DNA from: Gammaproteobacteria bacterium HGW-Gammaproteobacteria-1 | Lineage (GTDB): Bacteria > Pseudomonadota > Gammaproteobacteria > Thiohalomonadales > Thiohalomonadaceae | NCBI GenBank assembly: GCA_002840095.1 | Contig: PGZL01000005.1 | Location: forward strand, 248,001-312,000 | Length of the DNA: 64,000 nucleotides | Direction of reading: 5' to 3' | In this document: one piece after another, positions 53,183 through 64,000 of the stretch | Layout of the letters: every line of letters starts with the position of its first letter | Numbering within the stretch: position 1 is the stretch's first letter | Made by a program: the position numbers and the translations under genes | Notes under the pieces: generated by a model | Databases searched by the model: none | What the model saw: the letters and a program-made list of their open reading frames with translations, nothing else | Told to the model about the DNA's origin: nothing

Positions 53183-53261
53183 CCGGTAGGAACGAATCGT
53201 ATTCGCGACCTCGCCGGCTTCGTCTGTGGCAATCATCGCGAATACGATTCGCTCCTACCGG
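53183..53261. repeat. palindromic intergenic repeat (family B)
   Basis: CCGGTAGGAACGAATCGTAT and its inverse ATACGATTCGCTCCTACCGG form near-perfect 20-base arms around about 38 bases. Confidence 0.85.
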
Positions 53262-53274
53262 TGCAATTTCACAC

Positions 53275-53342
53275 GTAGGGTGCGCACTGCGCACCAATGC
53301 CGATATCGGGCGAAGGCTGATGGTGCGCAATGCGCACCCTAC
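53275..53342. repeat. palindromic intergenic repeat (family C), overlaps rsmJ stop
   Basis: GTAGGGTGCGCACTGCGCAC at the left is the inverse of GTGCGCAATGCGCACCCTAC at the right (one mismatch). The right end contributes the stop codon of rsmJ (53339-53341). Confidence 0.85.
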
Positions 53343-54100
53343 TGTGCCAGCGCCTTGAGCACATACACGTCGAAACGGTGATTCTTGGTGGCGATGCTCA
53401 GCGTGGGCTTGCGCCCCGCCATGGGCTCGGCATAATCCGGCCGCTTCACCACCACCCGCTGCCGTGCCGCCGCCAGCGCCGCCGGCAACAGGACATCGGC
53501 GTCCGGATCCTCCCCCACCACTTCGCGGAACAGGCGCATCTCCTTCTTTACCAGCGCCGATTTGCGCCGGTGCGGATACATCGGATCGAGATACACCACA
53601 TCGGGCCGCTCTACTTCCTCCAGCTGCGCCATGAGCTGTGCCGCATTGCCGCACAACAGCTGCATGCGCGCCGTGATCGGCGCGACCTCGGCGTCCTGCT
53701 GCGCCCGCGCCAGCCCATCCTCCAGCAGGGCCGCCACCACCGGCGAACGCTCGATGAGGGTTACCGGACAGCCCAGGCTGGCCAGCACGAAGGCATCACG
53801 GCCGAGACCGGCGGTGGCATCCAACACGCTCGGTGTGGCGCCCTTCTTCAACCCGACCGCCTTTGCAATCTCCTGACCGCGGCCACCGCCGAAGCGGCGC
53901 CGGTGGCCTACGGCGCCGCCGACGAAATCCACGTACACCGGACCTTCACTGTGCAGGGCGCGCAGTTCCAGACGCTCGGCGGTCAGAACCAGCCGCGGCT
54001 CCTCACCCGGCTCGCCTTCCCCCCGGGCAAACCCCCAGCGCACGGCCAGATCGGCGGCGCGCCCTTCGAGTGCGTGATCGGTGCAATACAGACGTGTCAT
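53339..54100 (-). CDS. rsmJ: 16S rRNA (guanine-1516-N2)-methyltransferase
   Basis: The 253-residue protein starts at ATG 54100; an upstream Met without ribosome site was not used. SAM-binding [18 protein letters not shown] and catalytic [11 protein letters not shown] (the DPPY-like motif of RsmJ) are clear. It methylates 16S rRNA. Its stop codon lies inside a palindromic repeat, so the C terminus may have been set by insertion of that repeat; the sequence ends YVLKALAQ, which still looks normal. Confidence 0.92.
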   Translation of the reverse strand: MTRLYCTDHALEGRAADLAVRWGFARGEGEPGEEPRLVLTAERLELRALHSEGPVYVDFVGGAVGHRRRFGGGRGQEIAKAVGLKKGATPSVLDATAGLGRDAFVLASLGCPVTLIERSPVVAALLEDGLARAQQDAEVAPITARMQLLCGNAAQLMAQLEEVERPDVVYLDPMYPHRRKSALVKKEMRLFREVVGEDPDADVLLPAALAAARQRVVVKRPDYAEPMAGRKPTLSIATKNHRFDVYVLKALAQ

Positions 54101-54426
54101 AACAGGTATGGGCAATAATCCTGAACGCGGCAATAGCGTCTGTCATCAACGCTAATGGGGGCAAAGTTGAAGACCTTCATTCTCGCCAAGACGCCAAGAC
54201 GCCAAGACGCCAAGACAAAGCAGCTAAACACATCAGTCGAATCTCGCCAAGCACGCCAAGAAAAAACCATTGCACCCGGCACAATCGGTCTGCGCCTTGC
54301 TTGCGGTTTTCTTGGCGTGCTTGGCGTCTTGGCGAGAATGAAGGTCTTTAATTTTGCGTCCATTCGTGTTCATTGGCGGACGGCGGCACCGAGTAATAAG
54401 TCTTCACACTCCCGGCGAATTCGCGC
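54101..54426. other. intergenic region occupied mostly by a MITE-like repeat
   Basis: No gene is believed real here. Apart from the inverted-repeat element at 54161-54357, a short related motif (CATTCGTGTTCATTGGCGG) at 54362-54380 and the downstream end of the LysR gene, nothing was seen. Open frames across it consist of GACGCCAA repeat codons. Confidence 0.7.
54161..54357. mobile_element. 197-base MITE-like element with 38-base terminal inverted repeats (family D)
   Basis: The left end 54161-54198 and the right end 54320-54357 are inverted copies matching at 36 of 38 bases. Inside are tandem GCCAAGAC octamers and a second inverted pair (GCACGCCAAG/CTTGGCGTGC). There is no transposase, so it would be non-autonomous. 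No clear target duplication was identified. Confidence 0.65.
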
Positions 54427-55422
54427 CTACAGGATGTCCGCCGGCACGGCACCCGGCGGGCGGTTGGGATCCGGCGGCTCGTCGCCCATGACGCCATGCT
54501 CCGCACCTTCGCTGACGAAGACCCTGTCCATGATGTCGATGAAGCGCTTCGCCTGGGGCGACAGAAAGCGCCCCTTGCGCAGCACGATGCCGTAGGTGCG
54601 GCGGGGAAAATACTGGCTCAACGGGATCTGCGCCAGGCGCTCCTCGCCGGTGAGGCAGACGTCGGTGACGATGGAAATCCCCAGCCCCAGCTCGACGTAC
54701 TTCTTGATCACTTCCCAGCCGCCGGCCTCCAGCGCCACGTTGTAGTTCAGGTTGTGCTGCTGGAATACCAGGTCGACGATGCGCCAGGTGGACAGATGGC
54801 GCGGCGGCAGGATCAGGCCGTAGGGACTGATGTCGGCCAGGCGCAGGTTCTGCTTCTTGGCCAGGGGATGGTCCAGGGAGGTGATCAGGGTCGGGTCGTA
54901 GGTCACCACCGGGCGGTAGCTGATGTCGTCCGGCACCTCCAGCATGGAGCCGACGGCGAAGTCCACCTCGTCGGCGCGCAGCATGGCCAGGCCGTCGCGA
55001 CCGGTGACGTTGTGCAGCTTGAGGCGAATGTGGGGATAGGCCTCGGCAAACAGCTTCATGGGCTCCGGCAGGATATAGAGGATGGTCGACTCCCCGGCGG
55101 CGATGTTCAGCTCGCCCGACTCCAGCACGCCGAACTGGGCGGCGAAGGTCTCGTGCAGTTTGTCGATGCCCTCCACCAGCGGCTCCGCCAGCTTGTACAG
55201 GGTCTCCCCCTCCGGCGTCATCTTGATGTGCGGCCCGCGCCGCTCGAACAGGGTGATGCCGAACTCCCGCTCCAGTGCCTGGATCTGCAGGGACACCGAA
55301 GGCTGGCTCAGAAACAGCGATTCCGCCGCCAGGGTGATGCTGCCGGTACGGGCGGTATGGCAGAAGGCGCGCAACTGTTTGAGGCGATTCTGCTTGTAAT
55401 AAAGATTGGGCAGGGACGTCAT
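54427..55422 (-). CDS. LysR-family transcriptional regulator
   Basis: The 331-residue protein has an N-terminal HTH (about residues 15-75) with FCHTARTGSITLAAESLFLSQ and SVSLQIQALEREFGITLFERRG. The LysR substrate domain follows. The relative TGSITLAAESLFLSQPSVS style recalls CysB-like regulators, but the ligand is not known. The last 25 residues are Pro-rich. It is divergent from rnfB and the PFOR gene, so it is the best candidate for their control. Autoregulation from the shared region would be typical. Confidence 0.88.
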   Translation of the reverse strand: MTSLPNLYYKQNRLKQLRAFCHTARTGSITLAAESLFLSQPSVSLQIQALEREFGITLFERRGPHIKMTPEGETLYKLAEPLVEGIDKLHETFAAQFGVLESGELNIAAGESTILYILPEPMKLFAEAYPHIRLKLHNVTGRDGLAMLRADEVDFAVGSMLEVPDDISYRPVVTYDPTLITSLDHPLAKKQNLRLADISPYGLILPPRHLSTWRIVDLVFQQHNLNYNVALEAGGWEVIKKYVELGLGISIVTDVCLTGEERLAQIPLSQYFPRRTYGIVLRKGRFLSPQAKRFIDIMDRVFVSEGAEHGVMGDEPPDPNRPPGAVPADIL

Positions 55423-55589
55423 GGCCGGACCTCATTATTAACTAGCCCAATATTGAGCATTGAAATAATTACCGCGTCAAATACATGAAACAAATTTAGA
55501 CTTCGTTCTCATACAGGGAATGTGGTTATTTGTTGACTATTTTTGTACGGATTTAGATTCAGTATTAGTTCGTTTAGAGGGTAGATGCG
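55423..55589. promoter_or_regulatory. divergent promoter region of LysR gene and rnf-PFOR cluster
   Basis: ATTATT (from 55434) and AAATAAT (to about 55470) flank CAATATTGAGCATTG, a dyad in the style of LysR operators. TTGACT at 55533-55538 is a good -35 for rnfB; the best -10 nearby is TAGATT at 55554-55559 with a short 15-base gap. Assignment is from sequence only. Confidence 0.4.
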
Positions 55590-56465
55590 TTGAGCCCTAT
55601 TTTACACATTGCAGCGGCAGGCGGCTTCATGGCGGCACTGGGGGTGGCCCTGGCCGTCCTGCTCGCCGTGGCCAGCCGCCGGCTCTATGTGTACGAGGAC
55701 CCGCGCATCGACGAGGTGGAGGACATGCTGCCCCACTCCAACTGCGGCGCCTGCGGTACGCCGGGCTGCCGCCAGTTCGCCGAAATGCTGATCAAGGGCG
55801 AAGTGGAACCGGGCCAGTGCACCGTGAACTCCGCCGCGGCCAACCAGGAAGTGGCCGATTTCCTCGGCGTGGATGTGGGCGACATCGAAAAGCAGGTGGC
55901 GCGCCTGGCCTGCGCCGGCGGCGCCCACGTGGCCAGGACCCGCGCCCGCTACGCCGGCATGCAGTCCTGCCGCGCCGCCAGCCTGGTGTCCGGCGGCGGC
56001 AAGGGCTGCACCTGGGGCTGCCTGGGCCTGGCCGATTGCGAGGTGGTGTGCGACTTCGACGCCATCACCATGAACGGCCACAGCCTGCCGGTGGTGGATG
56101 CGGACAAGTGCACCGCCTGCGGCGACTGCGTCGAGGTCTGCCCCAAGGGGCTGTTCTCCCTCCAGCCGGTGAGCCGCCGCCTGTGGGTGGCGTGCAGGAA
56201 CCGCCAGCCCGGCGACGAGGCGGAACTGGAATGCGACGTGGCCTGCACCGCCTGCGCCCGCTGTTCCGCCGACGCGCCGGAGGGCCTGATCAGCATGCAG
56301 AACGAACTGGCCGTGATTGATTACAGCAAGAACGCCCTGGCCTCGCGCATCGCCATCGAGCGCTGCCCGACCGGGGCCATCGTCTGGCTGGACGACAAGA
56401 GCGGGCCGCAGCGCGGCCGCGACGCAAAGAAAGTGGTACGCCAGGAAGCGCTGCCGATCGGTTGA
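55590..56465 (+). CDS. rnfB: RnfB, electron-transport complex iron-sulfur subunit
   Basis: The 291-residue protein starts at TTG 55590 with GAGGG nine bases before; the ATG at 55584 runs into a stop at once, which supports the TTG. An N-terminal membrane helix (about 8-28) is followed by a Fe-S domain with NCGACGTPGCRQF and then ferredoxin domains with CTACGDCVEVCPKGLF and CTACARC. It is longer than the E. coli protein (about 190), like RnfB of anaerobes. It passes electrons between ferredoxin and the RNF core. No rnfA is seen in the window. Confidence 0.94.
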   Translation: MSPILHIAAAGGFMAALGVALAVLLAVASRRLYVYEDPRIDEVEDMLPHSNCGACGTPGCRQFAEMLIKGEVEPGQCTVNSAAANQEVADFLGVDVGDIEKQVARLACAGGAHVARTRARYAGMQSCRAASLVSGGGKGCTWGCLGLADCEVVCDFDAITMNGHSLPVVDADKCTACGDCVEVCPKGLFSLQPVSRRLWVACRNRQPGDEAELECDVACTACARCSADAPEGLISMQNELAVIDYSKNALASRIAIERCPTGAIVWLDDKSGPQRGRDAKKVVRQEALPIG

Positions 56466-56480
56466 TGAAAACACATGTTT

Positions 56481-56612
56481 GCCGCAGAGACGCAGAGGAC
56501 GCTGAGTGGTTGAAGGTTGACAGTTCGGAGCGTTATTCCGGCGCGCCAGCCTAACGGTGACGCAACGGCCAGATGTCATAGATATCTCTGCGTACTCCGC
56601 GTCTCTGCGGCA
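56481..56612. repeat. palindromic intergenic repeat (family A) with inserted spacer
   Basis: GCCGCAGAGACGCAGAGGACG and its inverse CTGCGTACTCCGCGTCTCTGCGGC are separated by about 80 unrelated bases, longer than in the other copies. It lies between rnfB and the PFOR gene. Confidence 0.8.
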
Positions 56613-56675
56613 AAGTTTTTTTGTGGTGAAGATGCCTCAGCGTCACAGGCAATCAGATCAGTGAGGGTGAACGAG

Positions 56676-61601
<4,926 letters not shown>

Positions 61602-61735
61602 TGGTGCAGGAGCCGAGTCCTCTCGGCGAACAGCGGCCCGGCCGCAATGAAGGAGTTTTGTTTTAACGGGTGTGCGAAACGCATCCGGCGGAAATTCCGC
61701 AAACAACAGTTTCTTTCGGTGCTCCCTCCGAGAAG

Positions 61736-61772
61736 TTGTCCCTCCCCGTCTTGGGGAGGGAATTTTTTTCGG
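61736..61772 (+). terminator. rho-independent terminator after PFOR gene
   Basis: CCCTCCCC and GGGGAGGG pair around GTCTT (about 61740-61760) and are followed by AATTTTTTTC. This would end the rnfB-PFOR transcript before rnfC. Confidence 0.8.
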
Positions 61773-61798
61773 ACCGACCGAGAAACATCAAAGATTCC

Positions 61799-61930
61799 AA
61801 CGCGGAGACGCAGAGACGCAGAGGTCACGGAGAAAACAAATGTACAGGTCACTGAACATTCGCCCATCCGGTCCCGTCACCTGGCGCTCGGAAAACTCTG
61901 CGTTCTCTGCGTCTCTGCGCCTCTGCGTTG
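61799..61930. repeat. palindromic intergenic repeat (family A) with inserted spacer
   Basis: AACGCGGAGACGCAGAGACG and its inverse CGTCTCTGCGCCTCTGCGTT are separated by about 80 bases. It lies just before rnfC. Confidence 0.8.
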
Positions 61931-61958
61931 AGATGTTCAGTTACGGGGCCAACACGCG

Positions 61959-63299
61959 ATGACACTGTTACGCTGGTTCGGACGGAAGACCTTCTCCCAC
62001 GGGGTCCATCCGCAGGCGCACAAGGAGGATACGGCGGACAAGCCGATCCGCCGCCTGCCGTTCGCCCCGCGCATGATCGTGCCCCTGGCCCAGCATCTGG
62101 GCAAGCCGTCGCGCCCCATCGTCCGCGTGGGTGAAGAGGTCGGTCGCGGCCAGCTCATCGCCGAGGCCGACGGCTTCATGTCCGTGCCGCAGCATGCACC
62201 CGCCACCGGCGTGGTGGAGGCCATCACCCTGATGCCCAGCGCGCAGGGGCCGCGCGTGCCGTCCATCATCATCAGGGTCTACGAGGCCTCCAACCAGGAA
62301 GTGCTGTGGCGCACGCCGCGTGATGTCGCCGCACTGACACCGGAACAAATCGTTCAGGCGGTGCAGGACACCGGCTTGGTGGGCCTGGGCGGTGCCGCCT
62401 TCCCCTCCCACGTCAAGCTCAAGGTGCCGGCGGGCGCCGTCATCGACACCCTGCTGGTCAACGGCTGCGAGTGCGAACCTTATCTCACCACCGATCACCG
62501 CGTGATGGTGGAACAGGGACGCGACCTGATCCGCGGCACCCAGCTGGCCATGCGCGTGGTCGGCGCGAAGCAGGCGATCATCGGCATAGAAGACAACAAG
62601 CCCGATGCCATCGCCGCCATACGCGCCCATCTGCCGGCCGACGGCAGCATCCGCGTCGAGGCGGTGGAAACAAAGTATCCGCAGGGCGCGGAGAAAATGC
62701 TGATTTCCTCGCTGCTCGGCCGCGAGGTCCCCTCCGGCGGCCTGCCTGCGCAGATTGGCGTGGTGGTCAACAACGTCGGCACCCTCACCGCCCTGGGCAA
62801 GCTGCTGCCGCGCGGCGAAGGGCTCATCGAGCGCGTCATCACCGTGGCCGGTCCCGGCGTGAAGAAGCCGGGCAACTATCTGGTGCCCATCGGCACGCCG
62901 CTGCGCTTCCTGCTGGAGTACGTTGGCTTCAACGGCCGGGAGCAGGAGGTGATCCTGGGCGGGCCGATGATGGGCAACGCGGTATCTTCACTGGATGTGC
63001 CGGTCACCAAGGGCAGCTCCGGCGTGCTGGTGCTGTCCAGCAGCGAGATCAGCGCCGAGACCCGCCGCATCCACCCCTGCATCAAGTGCGGCAAGTGCGT
63101 GGCGGCCTGCCCCATGCACCTCAATCCCACCCAGCTTGGCCTGCTCGCGGCCAAGCGCGAGTACGACGCCATGGCGGAGCGCTTCCACCTCAAGGACTGC
63201 ATCGAGTGCGGCTGCTGCAGCTTCGTCTGCCCCTCATCCATTCCCCTGGTGCAGTACTTCCGCATCGCCAAGTCCATCCTGCGCGAGCGAGCGGCATGA
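61959..63299 (+). CDS. rnfC: RnfC, NADH-binding subunit of the RNF complex
   Basis: The 446-residue protein has the flavin/NADH-binding region GLVGLGGAAFPSHVKL and NGCECEPYLTTDHR, and two C-terminal [4Fe-4S] motifs, CIKCGKCVAACPMHL and CIECGCCSFVCPSSIP. It is a peripheral membrane subunit that exchanges electrons with NAD+. Its stop overlaps the rnfD start (ATGA). It is shorter than E. coli RnfC because the long C-terminal repeats are absent. A terminator upstream suggests its own promoter. Confidence 0.95.
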   Translation: MTLLRWFGRKTFSHGVHPQAHKEDTADKPIRRLPFAPRMIVPLAQHLGKPSRPIVRVGEEVGRGQLIAEADGFMSVPQHAPATGVVEAITLMPSAQGPRVPSIIIRVYEASNQEVLWRTPRDVAALTPEQIVQAVQDTGLVGLGGAAFPSHVKLKVPAGAVIDTLLVNGCECEPYLTTDHRVMVEQGRDLIRGTQLAMRVVGAKQAIIGIEDNKPDAIAAIRAHLPADGSIRVEAVETKYPQGAEKMLISSLLGREVPSGGLPAQIGVVVNNVGTLTALGKLLPRGEGLIERVITVAGPGVKKPGNYLVPIGTPLRFLLEYVGFNGREQEVILGGPMMGNAVSSLDVPVTKGSSGVLVLSSSEISAETRRIHPCIKCGKCVAACPMHLNPTQLGLLAAKREYDAMAERFHLKDCIECGCCSFVCPSSIPLVQYFRIAKSILRERAA

Positions 63300-64000
63300 A
63301 ACAGCAAATCGAACTGCGCACTTCGCCGCACGTCAAGGCGGCGCATACGGTGGAGCAGATCATGCGCAACGTGGTCTATGCGCTGCTGCCCATCGCCGCC
63401 TTTGCCGTGTGGCAGTTCGGCATCAGCGCCCTGGCCCTGATTCTCGTCGTCACCGCCAGCTGTCTCGGTACGGAATACGCCTTCTCGCGCAGCGCAGGAC
63501 GCGGCAACACCCTGAGCGACTGGAGCGCCGCCATCACCGGCCTGCTGTTGGCCCTGACCCTGCCGCCGGGCTTTCCGCTGTGGATGGGCGCGGTGGCCGG
63601 CTTCATCGCCATCGCCCTGGGCAAGACCCTGTTCGGCGGCCTGGGCTACAACGTATTCAACCCGGCCCTGGTCGGCCGCGCCTTCGTGCAGGCCGCCTTC
63701 CCGGTGGCCATCACCACCTGGACGCCGGCCGGTCTGCCGGGGCGCTTCATGGAGTTCATCCCCTCCACCCTCGCCCTGCCCTTCATGACGCCGGCACCGG
63801 TCGCTGAATGGAGCCGGCAGCAGGTGGACAGCTTCAGCGGCGCCACGCCGCTGGCGCAGTGGAAATTCGAGGGCGTGGTGACCAGCACCAGCGAGCTGTT
63901 CACCGGCATGGTGGCCGGTTCCGCCGGCGAGACCTCGGCCCTGCTGATCCTGCTGTGCGGTGCCTACCTGGCGGCGCGGCGCATGATGGACTGGCGCATC
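63296..64000 (+). CDS. rnfD: RnfD, membrane subunit of the RNF complex (runs off window)
   Basis: The first 235 residues are visible. ATG 63296 overlaps the rnfC stop. The N terminus reads MKQQIELRTSPHVKAAHTVEQIM, typical of RnfD, followed by several membrane helices. The SGATPL segment (near residue 182) contains the threonine that carries covalently bound FMN in this family. RnfD with RnfG and RnfABE couples Fd:NAD+ electron transfer to an ion gradient. The rest lies outside the window. Confidence 0.95.
   Translation, partial: MKQQIELRTSPHVKAAHTVEQIMRNVVYALLPIAAFAVWQFGISALALILVVTASCLGTEYAFSRSAGRGNTLSDWSAAITGLLLALTLPPGFPLWMGAVAGFIAIALGKTLFGGLGYNVFNPALVGRAFVQAAFPVAITTWTPAGLPGRFMEFIPSTLALPFMTPAPVAEWSRQQVDSFSGATPLAQWKFEGVVTSTSELFTGMVAGSAGETSALLILLCGAYLAARRMMDWRI

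Larger units (their letters stand above)
61602..61958. other. intergenic region of repeats before rnfC
   Basis: No gene is believed real in these 357 bases. It holds a partial family B copy (GGAGCCGAGTCC, 61608-61620), a terminator-like hairpin after the PFOR gene (about 61736-61772: CCTCCCCGTCTTGGGGAGGG then AATTTTTTTC) and a family A repeat (61799-61930). Confidence 0.6.

Noticed and set aside
54155-54595. Plus-strand open frame of 146 codons across the inverted-repeat element
   Set aside because: It consists largely of repeat-derived codons and then runs antisense into the LysR gene; no family and no ribosome site.
61647-61962. Several overlapping plus-strand frames of 60-96 codons before rnfC
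   Set aside because: They lie in the terminator and family A repeat region and encode repeat-derived sequence.

Overview
The window looks like a chromosomal segment of a sulfur-oxidizing gammaproteobacterium (Chromatiales-like). Reasons: a complete oxidative-type dsr operon (dsrA-B-E-F-H-C-M-K-L-J-O-P, then a TrpD2-like gene, dsrN and dsrR), the gammaproteobacterial arrangement tmk-holB-pilZ-tatD, a CsiV-like gene, and high GC content throughout. The genus cannot be fixed from this sequence alone. No tRNA, rRNA, transposase gene or CRISPR array was seen.

Layout. (1) 1-9.1 kb, an accessory-looking block: the edge of a possible DNase II-like gene, a gamma-glutamylcyclotransferase-like gene, an unknown protein, a 1694-residue protein joining a degenerate protein kinase, an AAA-type ATPase, GAF and GGDEF domains, a 575-residue beta-repeat protein and a small membrane protein. 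(2) 9.1-15.6 kb: a double cNMP-binding/rhodanese protein facing a CHASE2 adenylate cyclase, then tatD, pilZ, holB and tmk. (3) 15.7-19.5 kb: sulfur-associated genes of poorly known function. These include a minus-strand operon divergent from dsr that encodes a 59-residue protein, a 238-residue protein, a stand-alone Cas6/Cmx6-like protein and a DsrC homologue with no cysteines. (4) 20.06-33.95 kb: the dsr locus. (5) 34.2-37.3 kb: a NarX/NarL-like two-component pair and a CsiV-like protein. (6) 37.4-54.1 kb: housekeeping, cell-wall and second-messenger genes separated by many dispersed palindromic repeats. (7) 54.4-64 kb: a LysR regulator divergent from rnfB, a 1641-residue pyruvate:ferredoxin oxidoreductase with a fused C-terminal ferredoxin, rnfC and the start of rnfD.

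How the parts fit. DsrEFH passes sulfur to DsrC, reverse sulfite reductase DsrAB (fed by DsrL and siroheme amidated by DsrN) oxidizes it, and DsrMKJOP recycles DsrC and sends electrons to quinone. Intergenic hairpins sit at the dsrA/dsrB, dsrC/dsrM and dsrK/dsrL junctions and an FNR-like box lies upstream. The RNF/PFOR cluster connects NADH, ferredoxin and 2-oxoacid metabolism. The most unusual feature is the Cas6-like RNase-family gene, without a CRISPR array, in one operon with a Cys-less DsrC paralogue directly divergent from dsr.
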